Below are positions 46,365-54,785 of a stretch of 64,000 nucleotides of DNA, piece after piece. The stretch is from assembly GCF_003260995.1 (NCBI RefSeq), contig NZ_CP030040.1, forward strand, positions 2,396,501-2,460,500, written 5' to 3'. Position 1 is the first letter of the stretch; the number at the start of each line of letters is the position of its first letter. A program made the position numbers and the translations under genes. Origin of the DNA: Acetobacterium sp. KB-1 (lineage in GTDB: Bacteria > Bacillota > Clostridia > Eubacteriales > Eubacteriaceae). Below the pieces are notes generated by a model, which did not search any database, was not told the DNA's origin, and was given only the letters and a program-made list of their open reading frames with translations.

Positions 46365-48458
46365 GTGCCAATTAGTGAAAATGTATCCGAACTTTTCGGA
46401 TCAAGAGTTTTTAACTCTGGTGTGATGCGCAAGCGCTTACCAAAGCACATTTACGCTTCCCTGTTAAAAACAATGAAAGAGGATTTACCTCTAGAAGAAA
46501 ACGTCGCTGAAGTTGTGGCAAACGCCATGAAAGATTGGGCTTTAGAATTGGGTGCTACTCATTACACGCATTGGTTCCAGCCAATGACTGGCATTACGGC
46601 TGAAAAGCACGATGCCTTTATCAACCCAACTGAAGACGGTAAAGTCATTATGGAGTTCTCTGGTAAAGAACTGATCAAGGGTGAACCAGATGCTTCATCT
46701 TTCCCATCCGGTGGACTAAGAGCAACCTTTGAAGCGCGTGGTTATACCGCCTGGGATCCAACATCCTACGCCTTTATTAAAGGCACGACCCTTTATATCC
46801 CAACTATTTTCTGTTCTTACTCTGGTGAGGTTCTGGATAAGAAAACACCACTGTTACGATCAATGGAAACCCTTAATGATAATGCCAAACGGATCTTAAA
46901 GCTTTTTGGTAAAGATGTCAAAAAAGTAACCACCACCATTGGCGCTGAGCAGGAATACTTCCTGGTTGAACGGGATATGTTTAAAAAACGTAAAGACTTA
47001 ATCCTGACTGGCCGAACCCTCTTTGGTGCCAAACCACCCAAAGGTCAGGAAATGGAAACCCACTATTTCGGGCGCATCCGTGGTCGTGTTGCCAACTATA
47101 TGGCAGAGCTGGATCGCGAACTTTGGAGTCTTGGGATTGCTTCTAAAACACGACATAATGAAGTCGCCCCGGCCCAACATGAAATGGCGCCAATCTTTAC
47201 CAACACTAATGTCGCCACCGACAACAACCAACTGATTATGGAATTTATGCAACGGGTTGCTTATCGTCATGATCTGGCCTGTTTATTGCATGAAAAACCA
47301 TTTGATGGGGTTAACGGTTCCGGAAAACACAACAATTTTTCGATGTCCACCGATACTGGCGAAAACCTGTTAACACCCGGTGATAACCCGGCTGACAATA
47401 AGCAATTCCTAGTTTTCCTTTGCGCTACCATTGAAGCGGTTTACCGATACAGTGAGATGTTGCGTATCTCTGTCGCCACAGCCGGAAATGATCATCGTTT
47501 AGGAGCCAATGAAGCACCGCCAGCGATCGTTTCAGTTTTCCTTGGTGAACAGTTAACGGCAGTTCTTAAATCGATTGAAACGGGAGAGCCAGTCACCGAA
47601 GCAAAAGACCTGGTCATGCAACTTGGCGTTAAGAGTCTGCCAAACTTTATCAAAGATACAACAGACCGAAACCGAACCTCTCCTTTTGCCTTCACCGGTA
47701 ACAAATTTGAGTTTAGAATGCTTGGTTCCAACCAATCGATTGCTGGTCCAAATATTACCTTGAATACCATCGTTGCTGATGTTTTAGCTGATTATGCGGA
47801 TGTCCTCGAAAAAGCGGATGATTTTGAAGCAGCCCTCGAAGCCTTACTCCAAAAATCAGTTAAAGACAATAAAAAAATTGTCTTTAATGGCAATAACTAC
47901 TCCGAAGAATGGGTTGAAGAAGCAGCTCGACGCGGTCTGCCAAACTTAAAAACAACGCCGGAAGCATTAGCCGAATTTACTTCTGAAAAGAATGTTGCCT
48001 TATTTGGTCGACATAATATTTTCACCCCGGCCGAAATGGATTCTCGCCAGTCAATTCTACTAGAAGAATACATCAAAACGATCAATATTGAAGCCTTAAC
48101 GATGCTGAGCCTGGCAAAACGGGAAATAACCCCTGCGATCGTCACCTATAGCAAAGAAGTGGTTGATACCCTGAGCGTTAAAAAAGCCCTTGGATCGATT
48201 GATGTGACGGCCGAAACGCTATTAGCTGAAAGGTTGTCGACCCTCTTTGGCACCTTCATCAAGGCCACCGATACGCTTGAATCAACCCTGGCTGCTGCCG
48301 AAGAATGCGAATCTGAACAAGCTGAAGCCAACTATTTCTGTGAAAAAGTAATTCCTGCCATGGTTGCCCTGCGGTTCGCTGCTGATAGCCTTGAAGAAAT
48401 CACCGCTGAAAAATACTGGCCATTCCCAACCTACGAAGATATTTTATTCTACGTATAA
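46365..48458 (+). CDS. glnN: Glutamine synthetase type III
   Basis: 697 residues, characteristic of GSIII (about 700-730). The start [21 protein letters not shown] and segments [58 protein letters not shown] and [18 protein letters not shown] are family hallmarks. It is an AGGAGG-led, plus-strand gene opening a block with glnK and amt. Its separate promoter and ANTAR-like leader suggest tight control by nitrogen supply. Confidence 0.95.
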   Translation: MPISENVSELFGSRVFNSGVMRKRLPKHIYASLLKTMKEDLPLEENVAEVVANAMKDWALELGATHYTHWFQPMTGITAEKHDAFINPTEDGKVIMEFSGKELIKGEPDASSFPSGGLRATFEARGYTAWDPTSYAFIKGTTLYIPTIFCSYSGEVLDKKTPLLRSMETLNDNAKRILKLFGKDVKKVTTTIGAEQEYFLVERDMFKKRKDLILTGRTLFGAKPPKGQEMETHYFGRIRGRVANYMAELDRELWSLGIASKTRHNEVAPAQHEMAPIFTNTNVATDNNQLIMEFMQRVAYRHDLACLLHEKPFDGVNGSGKHNNFSMSTDTGENLLTPGDNPADNKQFLVFLCATIEAVYRYSEMLRISVATAGNDHRLGANEAPPAIVSVFLGEQLTAVLKSIETGEPVTEAKDLVMQLGVKSLPNFIKDTTDRNRTSPFAFTGNKFEFRMLGSNQSIAGPNITLNTIVADVLADYADVLEKADDFEAALEALLQKSVKDNKKIVFNGNNYSEEWVEEAARRGLPNLKTTPEALAEFTSEKNVALFGRHNIFTPAEMDSRQSILLEEYIKTINIEALTMLSLAKREITPAIVTYSKEVVDTLSVKKALGSIDVTAETLLAERLSTLFGTFIKATDTLESTLAAAEECESEQAEANYFCEKVIPAMVALRFAADSLEEITAEKYWPFPTYEDILFYV

Positions 48459-48560
48459 TTAAACTCCCAATTAAAAAAGTATCAATCTAAAAATAATAGG
48501 GGTCGGGGTTTTTACCCCTCCCCCAGTTATTCATTCATCTTAAACTATAAGGAGGTTCAA

Positions 48561-48902
48561 ATGAAAAAGCTTGAAATAATTATTAAACCCGAAAGACTGG
48601 AAGATCTCAAAGAAATCCTCAATACCTGTGACGTGCAGGGGATGATGATTACCAATATTATGGGATTTGGAAACCAGAAGGGTTATCAGAAATCCTATCG
48701 CGGGACGGCCTATACCGTCAATTTTCTACCAAAAATAAAGGTTGAAACCGTAACCGATGCCGAAACTGCCGGAATTATCATTAAGATTATTAAAGACCGA
48801 CTGGCAAATGATGATGAAATTGGCGGTGGCAAAATTTTCGTCTATGATGTCGAAGATGTCATTCGTATTCGTACTGGTGATCATGGCGTTGGCGCAATCT
48901 AA
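48561..48902 (+). CDS. glnK: PII nitrogen regulatory protein (GlnK type)
   Basis: 113 residues, the usual PII size. The T-loop includes GFGNQKGYQKSYRGTAY with Tyr46 and Tyr51, followed by VNFLPKIKVE. The B- and C-loop region GGGKIFVYDVEDVIRIRTGDHG is conserved. PII trimers sense 2-oxoglutarate and ADP/ATP; GlnK forms plug the ammonium channel. Lying immediately before amt makes this the GlnK partner. Whether Tyr51 is modified cannot be told. Confidence 0.94.
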   Translation: MKKLEIIIKPERLEDLKEILNTCDVQGMMITNIMGFGNQKGYQKSYRGTAYTVNFLPKIKVETVTDAETAGIIIKIIKDRLANDDEIGGGKIFVYDVEDVIRIRTGDHGVGAI

Positions 48903-48935
48903 TATGAATAGAATAAGTAAGCTAAACTATCAAAG

Positions 48936-48978
48936 GAGATAGGTTTTAATCCCATATTAAAGCTGTCTTCTTTTTTTA
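48936..48978 (+). terminator. Terminator or attenuator between glnK and amt
   Basis: An 8-bp outer stem (48936-48943 with 48964-48971) and an inner TTTAAT/ATTAAA pair form one long hairpin followed by seven T. It would end glnK transcripts or attenuate amt, which lies 90 bases further on. No AxxGxx loop is clear here. Confidence 0.75.
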
Positions 48979-49068
48979 TACCCTATTGAGTTATTTTGTT
49001 TCTATTTATATGTTTTTATTTGCGATTTTTGATTTGCTTGATTCAATTTATTAAGAGAGGTTATTATT

Positions 49069-50337
49069 ATGGAATTATTAGAACTGCAACAATATCTTGA
49101 TATCGTCTGGGTCTTTCTGGCCGCTGTACTGGTCTTCTTTATGCAAGCTGGCTTTGCAATGGTTGAAACCGGCTTTACCCGAGCTAAAAATGCCGGGAAC
49201 ATCATCATGAAAAACTTTGTCGATTTTATGATCGGCTCAATCCTTTTCTTTTTGTTTGGTTTTGGCTTCATGTTCGGACCAGACGTAGCCGGCTTCATCG
49301 GGATGGGTGGTTTCTTTGCTCCCCAGGACTTGACCAATGTCGGTGCCTTTGATGCTGTTACCCCTGAATTGTTTATCTTTTTCCAAACGGTTTTCTGTGC
49401 CACCGCAGCGACGATTGTATCGGGTGCTGTTGCCGGACGAACCAAATTTTCTGTCTATTGTGTTATTTCAGCCTTTATCAGCCTGATTATATACCCGGTT
49501 GTCGGACACTGGGCATGGGGCGGCGGATTCCTCGGTGATATGGGATTTGTTGACTTTGCCGGTTCTACCGTTGTTCACTCGGTTGGTGGCTGGACAGCCC
49601 TGATGGGTGCCATTATTGTCGGCCCGCGGATTGGTAAATACAACAAAGATGGCAAAGCCAATGCCATTCCCGGTCACAGTTTAACCCTTGGTGCGCTTGG
49701 GGTCTTCATTCTCTGGTTTGCCTGGTTTGGATTCAATGCCGGCAGTACTCTGGCGGTTACCCTGGATATCGGCCATATCGCCATGACCACTAACCTGGCG
49801 GCCGCAGCGGGTGGACTGACCGTTATGTTATTAACCTGGATCCGTTACAAAAAACCGGATATTTCAATGACCCTTAATGGTGTCCTTGGCGGACTCGTTG
49901 CCATCACCGCCGGATGTCTGGTTGTCGATGTCTACGGTGCCCTTCTGATCGGGATCATCGCCGGGATCGTAATCACCTTTGGCATTCCCTTTATCGATCA
50001 AAAACTGCGGATTGATGATCCTGTTGGTGCGGTTGCAGTTCATGGGATGAACGGTGTTGTCGGAACCTTGATGGTTGGTGTTTTTGCCAATTATCTGCCA
50101 GGAACCGAAGATGCAATTCTTGGTTTATTATACGGCGGTGGGATTGATTTGCTAACCGTCCAAGCGATTGGTGTGGTTGCAGTAGCGGCTTGGACCCTGA
50201 GCACCGCTTTCCTGCTCTTCTATGGTCTTAAGAAAACCGTCGGTCTACGGGTTGAAAAAGTTGTTGAAATTGAAGGTCTTGACGTTCATGAACACGGTAT
50301 TGAAGCATACTCTGACTTTGTCAGCCGGATGAACTAA
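49069..50337 (+). CDS. amt: Ammonium transporter Amt
   Basis: 422 residues with about 11 membrane helices. The signature FFMQAGFAMVETGFTRAKNAGN opens the protein. DFAGSTVVHSVGGWTALMGAI includes the first pore His, and AVHGMNGVVGTLMVGVFA the second. The cytoplasmic C-terminal tail (GLRVEKVVEIEGLDVHEHG) is the conserved gating segment. It imports ammonium for the two glutamine synthetases nearby and is expected to be inhibited by GlnK. A single GAGAGG ribosome site precedes the ATG. Confidence 0.95.
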   Translation: MELLELQQYLDIVWVFLAAVLVFFMQAGFAMVETGFTRAKNAGNIIMKNFVDFMIGSILFFLFGFGFMFGPDVAGFIGMGGFFAPQDLTNVGAFDAVTPELFIFFQTVFCATAATIVSGAVAGRTKFSVYCVISAFISLIIYPVVGHWAWGGGFLGDMGFVDFAGSTVVHSVGGWTALMGAIIVGPRIGKYNKDGKANAIPGHSLTLGALGVFILWFAWFGFNAGSTLAVTLDIGHIAMTTNLAAAAGGLTVMLLTWIRYKKPDISMTLNGVLGGLVAITAGCLVVDVYGALLIGIIAGIVITFGIPFIDQKLRIDDPVGAVAVHGMNGVVGTLMVGVFANYLPGTEDAILGLLYGGGIDLLTVQAIGVVAVAAWTLSTAFLLFYGLKKTVGLRVEKVVEIEGLDVHEHGIEAYSDFVSRMN

Positions 50338-50480
50338 AGTATTTAGCCCTAAAGTATTTAAATGTTTTTAAGTGTTTGCTTTTTAAAATTATGATCAAAG
50401 CCGCTTGAGAGTTTCGAACACCCCCGCTCGAAATCCCCCACCGTGCCCTAATCAATGATTTTAAACCTAATGTTGTGACA

Positions 50481-50514
50481 AAAAGCCCGGGAAGTTTTTT
50501 CTTCCCGGGCTTTT
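50481..50514. terminator. Bidirectional terminator between amt and the flavodoxin gene
   Basis: A perfect 14-bp stem (50481-50494 with 50501-50514) with a six-T loop and GC-rich core ends the plus-strand amt transcript and the minus-strand flavodoxin transcript. Confidence 0.88.
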
Positions 50515-50586
50515 CTCCTTTTGTTTTTCTTTAATTAATTGATCGCTTTCATGCTAGGGTTAAATAATTCCTTGATGATGCCAATT

Positions 50587-51024
50587 CTAAAATTTGGCAA
50601 AGGCCTTGCCAAACTCAACGCAACGATGGCGGCCCGCTTTATCGGGTTCTCCTAAGATGGTCAGCCCTTGGTCAAATAAAATGCCACCGAGATCCTTTAC
50701 CTGGTTTTCCCACTCTGCCATCCACTCACCTTGACCCCAGCCATGGGAGCCAAAGAGCGCGACCTTTTTCCCTTTCAGATGACCAGAAATCGCCTTAAAA
50801 AAAGGTTCGAATTCGGTTTTTTCAAGGCCTTCCCCTTCCATCGCCGGACAACCCAGGGCAATTTTAAAATAGCTATCGATACTTTTTAAATCAAAGTCAA
50901 CCACGTTGACTAAAATCGCTTTAGCGCCGGCTTCATCAATGCCATTGGATATTTTTTCAGCCATAATCTCAGTGCTTTCTTTATAACTCCAATAGATTAC
51001 GCCAATTTTGTCTAACAGTTCCAT
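50587..51024 (-). CDS. Flavodoxin
   Basis: 145 residues with flavodoxin-like IGVIYWSYKESTEIMAEKI at the N-terminus, ALGCPAMEGEGLE, and LFGSHGWGQGEWMAEW, plus a length typical of short-chain flavodoxins. The FMN phosphate loop normally reads S/T-G-T-G-N-T. Here it is SYKEST, a departure that could alter binding. It probably transfers electrons in place of ferredoxin; the redox partner is not visible in the window. Confidence 0.8.
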   Translation of the reverse strand: MELLDKIGVIYWSYKESTEIMAEKISNGIDEAGAKAILVNVVDFDLKSIDSYFKIALGCPAMEGEGLEKTEFEPFFKAISGHLKGKKVALFGSHGWGQGEWMAEWENQVKDLGGILFDQGLTILGEPDKAGRHRCVEFGKAFAKF

Positions 51025-51092
51025 CTCAGTCTCTCCTTCTTAATGCATGAATTTAGGTTTGCCTCATTATTTACCCCAAAAAAAACTCATTT

Positions 51093-51169
51093 AATCTTCA
51101 ATCTTTAATCTTCAATCTTCAATCTTCAATCTTCAATCTTCAATCTTCAATCTTCAATCTTCAATCTTC
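51093..51169. repeat. Heptanucleotide tandem repeat (AATCTTC)x11
   Basis: Eleven contiguous copies of AATCTTC, ten exact and one AATCTTT (copy 2). On the coding strand this is GAAGATT; since seven is not a multiple of three, the array provides TGA in every frame within about three units. The last nine bases cover the end and stop codon of the downstream GTPase gene. Array length could vary by slippage, but any frame ends with Glu-Asp-stop, so the protein end is buffered against that. Confidence 0.95.
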
Positions 51170-52285
51170 AATTTCTAATCCCAAATTAATTTTTCTTAAT
51201 TCCTCAGCCAGGATCTGGGCACAGATCTGCAGATGGTCTTCCAGTAAGGCCTTGTTTTGTCGCAGCCCTTGACGATAATAGGCTCGGGTTTTTTCCTGGA
51301 GGGCAAATTTCCCCAGCAGTCCCATGACTGGAATGGCCAGTAGAACCGCCCCGGCAATCGAGTTTCGAATTTTTCCACTCTTTTTTATCTGAAAGTGCGT
51401 AATCTGAGGTTTCTTCTGCCTGTCTGTCACTTCCACCAGGGCATTCCCCGAAAATTGACTGCTAAAAGCGCGATAGAATTCATAGGCCTCATTGAAAAGC
51501 GCATCCGACTCCTTGTTAATCTCATCAAAAATATCTTGCGCGTAGACATCAAAAAATTCATTGCGACTGGTTTCTTTTTTTTCTGAGGTCGGGTTTAAAA
51601 AGCCAACCTGCTTTTGTACCACTTCCTGACAATCTTTAAACCACTGATTTATTTTTTCCTGGCCGATCGCTAGAAGTATTTGCGGCATCTTGCCTGAAAT
51701 CGAATCGAGCAGATTAACCTTGATCCGATGAATGATTTTTTCCTTGCCAAAGACTTCGGTTTGCTTACCACTGAGTAATTGTTTAGCATGGCTGGATACC
51801 TCGACAATATCCTGATTTTGTACCCCGGTCTTGTTAATGATCGCTGCGCGCATTGCTCCAATAGCCTTTTCGACATTCATCACATCGCAATGGGTTAGTA
51901 CCACCAACACCGGGTTGCCATCCTTGCCCAGAGCCTTGATCATTTCCAGATCAAAGTCTTCCACCCGGGCAGATTTGGCTGATAAACAATAAATAATGGT
52001 GTGAAACCAGTCCTTAATCTCGCGGACATCATGTTGATTAAGGACTTCCTGAATCAGGGCTTTCCAGCTTTCGGATTTATCCGCTTCAAGACCCCAGGAG
52101 TCGTAGAGATGGAGGGTCAACTCGGGACTCAACTCGATCGTTTCTTTAAAGATTCCCATCCCGGTCACCGGCCGTCCGGCTCCGGTTTTCATGACATCAG
52201 CGCCAAAAATATAATTACACAGTGATGTTTTCCCGACCCCGCTTTTTCCGAGGATCAGAACATTGCTTTCGCAGCCTTTAGCCAT
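51161..52285 (-). CDS. GTPase, dynamin/ribosome-binding-like G domain (Wadjet-linked, second)
   Basis: A 374-residue protein with a G domain in the first 200 residues: G1 GKSGVGKTS (13-21), G3 DSWGLE, G4 LTHCD and G5 SSHA. The C-terminal 170 residues are mainly helical with a hydrophobic stretch (NSIAGAVLLAIPVMGLLG) and a basic tail, which suggests membrane association. I do not recognise a precise subfamily. It starts eight bases inside the preceding GTPase gene and closes the operon that also contains jetABCD. Confidence 0.7.
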   Translation of the reverse strand: MAKGCESNVLILGKSGVGKTSLCNYIFGADVMKTGAGRPVTGMGIFKETIELSPELTLHLYDSWGLEADKSESWKALIQEVLNQHDVREIKDWFHTIIYCLSAKSARVEDFDLEMIKALGKDGNPVLVVLTHCDVMNVEKAIGAMRAAIINKTGVQNQDIVEVSSHAKQLLSGKQTEVFGKEKIIHRIKVNLLDSISGKMPQILLAIGQEKINQWFKDCQEVVQKQVGFLNPTSEKKETSRNEFFDVYAQDIFDEINKESDALFNEAYEFYRAFSSQFSGNALVEVTDRQKKPQITHFQIKKSGKIRNSIAGAVLLAIPVMGLLGKFALQEKTRAYYRQGLRQNKALLEDHLQICAQILAEELRKINLGLEIED

Positions 52286-53447
52286 GCCGGCTGGCCTTGA
52301 ACCATTCCGACATTAAGTTGGCAATATTCTCGCCATTAAAATAGTCGGCCCAGTCGATGTCTTTGCCTTCTTCAAATACTGCAGTGGCACAGCGAAAGCA
52401 GATCTCCGAAATAGCATAACCCATCGCGGCAGTAAAACTAGATGCCACCACGGTGTTGACGGTGGTACCAATGGCTGTTCCTACCCCGGGAATCAGTTTG
52501 AAGAGGTTGGCACTGAGAGTTTGCGCCAGTAACCGACCAGATTCAGAAACGACTACTGACCCCACCAGCGAGGACAGATTCCCCAGCTTCTGGTCCAGCG
52601 CATAGGTTTTCATGATGTGCAGCGACATCTTAATCTGGATCGGCACCAACAGCGCCGCATCCGAAAAGGGGATCGGGGTGAGTGCCACCGCTGCCGCCGC
52701 ACTGGTATACAAGGGGATAATCTTATGATTGATCAGTCTTTTTTTAGCCTCAAGATTGCCTTTTAAGGCACTGATAAAACCTTCCCGCAGCGATTCATCC
52801 AGATGCTCGATTGCCCAGCTGATCAACTCATCCCATTGCAGATAATCCTGTAGCGCCGCAATCACGGCGGGATCGTCTGAGACACTGGTACGGAAAAATT
52901 CGACCTGACAATGATTTCTAATCGCCGCTTCCATCGCCTGCAATTCTTCGGCATCGAGATTATCAATCTGGGTTAGCACCACCGCCACTGGCAGCTTTTT
53001 TGCTCTTAGCATCTGGATCACATCGATATCCATATCGGTTACGCGTTTATTGCCAGCTGAAATGCAATACCAGACCTCATGAATCTGGTTGCTAAGAGCA
53101 AGCTCGGGTTGATCTTTTGCAGCCGGTTTAGTAGCGGCTGCAAAAGATTCATTTACCCAGTCTTCGACATTCGCCTTGTATTTCGATATTTTTTCAGTGC
53201 CGATCTCGTAGCCTTCGGTGTCATAAAGAACCACCCCGGTATCTTCCCGCTGATACTTGCTAATTCCCCGGGTCACCGGAATGCCGTGGCCAATTTGCGC
53301 CATCGCCGCTCCAAAAACATAATTCACCACCGAACTTTTTCCAGCACCGGTGGCACCACAGATTAGGATGTTTGGTTTTTTGATGCCGGCACTGATTTCG
53401 CCAAGGGTTTTATTAAAATCAAAATCATCGGGTCGATAGTCTTTCAT
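52278..53447 (-). CDS. GTPase with DUF697-like membrane domain (Wadjet-linked, first)
   Basis: A 389-residue protein. G1 GATGAGKSS (31-39), G3 DTEGYE and G4 TQID identify an Era/dynamin-like G domain. The C-terminal half has LTPIPFSDAALLVPIQIKMS and several hydrophobic helices (about residues 245-360), as in the DUF697 family of membrane-inserted GTPases. It begins 63 bases after jetD with no terminator between. Together with its neighbour it makes a paired G-protein module, as seen in some defence-associated GTPases; that link is inference. Confidence 0.72.
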   Translation of the reverse strand: MKDYRPDDFDFNKTLGEISAGIKKPNILICGATGAGKSSVVNYVFGAAMAQIGHGIPVTRGISKYQREDTGVVLYDTEGYEIGTEKISKYKANVEDWVNESFAAATKPAAKDQPELALSNQIHEVWYCISAGNKRVTDMDIDVIQMLRAKKLPVAVVLTQIDNLDAEELQAMEAAIRNHCQVEFFRTSVSDDPAVIAALQDYLQWDELISWAIEHLDESLREGFISALKGNLEAKKRLINHKIIPLYTSAAAAVALTPIPFSDAALLVPIQIKMSLHIMKTYALDQKLGNLSSLVGSVVVSESGRLLAQTLSANLFKLIPGVGTAIGTTVNTVVASSFTAAMGYAISEICFRCATAVFEEGKDIDWADYFNGENIANLMSEWFKASRHG

Positions 53448-53510
53448 TTTGTTCCCTCTTTCTTGTTCTCTAATTGTTCTCTAATTCTAGCTAACTAACC
53501 GCGAACTGTT

Positions 53511-54785
53511 CTAGCCCCTTAAAATATCCTGCAAATAAATATCAACCATCATTTCCTGATAGCCACTATAGCCGGATTTTTTAATCGCTTGTGCTAACCT
53601 TATTAATTCCGGTGCTTCAATCTTTTCCAACTTTTTTAAACGGGCTGCTGAGATCATCTTTTTTGACTGGATCTTCTGATAAGATTCCGGGGTAAAATGC
53701 CATAAGATCAATTTTTCGCCGTATCTTTTTTTGAGTTTATCGGCAATCGCCAGCCCTTCCGGATCAAAGTCGCCACTATAATAAATGTCACTGCCACTCT
53801 GGGCGATTTTATCTAACAGCAATAAGCTTGCCACCTTGACGTTACCAGCCGAACAAATCAGGGCGGCGGGCTGGTTCTCCAGCAGCCCGGCCACCTCACT
53901 AAAGACGGTCGGGTTTTCAAAAACAAAAACCCGCTTGTTGACGCAAGTAACCCGGTCGATCATGCCAATATTCCAAAGCGAGACGTGCAGTGGTTCACTG
54001 CAATTAGCAAAGCCCGCCCAACCCGAATGGATTTTATCGCCTGCATAAGCCTGAATCCCCCGACAAATGGTGTAATTGGAAACCTCATCGTAAATCAGAC
54101 CAGCCTGGTATAAGAGTTCCATCTGGGCTTCGGCATTTTGCGGATAACTAAGCTTATAATAGCTGGCTAATGCGTAAAGCAGCAACCGCCCACCATCACG
54201 GTTCATATCAAAGGCATGGGGATCTTTGGTAACTTGCGAGGCAAAAAGTGCCAGCCGCACCTTTTCTGTTTCCGTCACCGATTGATTTAATCCCTGACAA
54301 ACCTGAGTCAGCAAACTTCTTAAATACTCAGGGTCTTCGTTATACTTTAAATTAAGCAGGGAATAGGCATTATTTTTATTAACCAGCACCGCTTCCAGCC
54401 ACAAGCCTGCCGGGGTTTCTTTAAAGAGCTTGATTATATCTTCAAAATATTGACCTTTCTGGTCTTGATACTGACTTCGCACATCCTTTTTCCAGCTCAG
54501 CTTTTCGCCATAATAGCAGCTCAATACCGCTTCAAAATCACTCCCCCGATAGCGGGTGCTTTCAAAGGCCTTGATAAATTTTTCGACTGAGAAGCTGGCA
54601 CTTTTCTGGAGATAGTTCTTTTTAAACAGGCTTCTAAGCACTGCCCGCTCGTCGTCGCTGATCTTATCTAAATAGATGGTGCCACCGAGATGACCGAGTG
54701 ATTCATATTTTTCGCGAATCTGTTTGATGATTCGGCGATAGCCCGGGCTATCTTTGAGATAAGCGGCAAACTCATCAGGCATCAT
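53511..54785 (-). CDS. jetD: Wadjet JetD, type III (TIGR02679 family, TOPRIM nuclease)
   Basis: 424 residues. The N-terminal portion has GHLGGTIYLDKISDDERAV and VTKDPHAFDMNRDGGRLLL, then YQAGLIYDEVSN, typical of TIGR02679. A C-terminal TOPRIM-like domain follows with Glu290 (FVFENPTV) and the Asp pair Asp339/Asp341 in SGDFDPEGL. JetD is the DNA-cleaving subunit of Wadjet, cutting circular plasmids recognised by the JetABC loop-extruding motor. It overlaps jetC by 11 bases, so dosage is coupled. Confidence 0.85.
   Translation of the reverse strand: MMPDEFAAYLKDSPGYRRIIKQIREKYESLGHLGGTIYLDKISDDERAVLRSLFKKNYLQKSASFSVEKFIKAFESTRYRGSDFEAVLSCYYGEKLSWKKDVRSQYQDQKGQYFEDIIKLFKETPAGLWLEAVLVNKNNAYSLLNLKYNEDPEYLRSLLTQVCQGLNQSVTETEKVRLALFASQVTKDPHAFDMNRDGGRLLLYALASYYKLSYPQNAEAQMELLYQAGLIYDEVSNYTICRGIQAYAGDKIHSGWAGFANCSEPLHVSLWNIGMIDRVTCVNKRVFVFENPTVFSEVAGLLENQPAALICSAGNVKVASLLLLDKIAQSGSDIYYSGDFDPEGLAIADKLKKRYGEKLILWHFTPESYQKIQSKKMISAARLKKLEKIEAPELIRLAQAIKKSGYSGYQEMMVDIYLQDILRG

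Noticed and set aside
51093-51169. Heptamer array as a CRISPR or phage repeat
   Set aside because: Units are seven bases with no spacers, so it is a simple tandem repeat.
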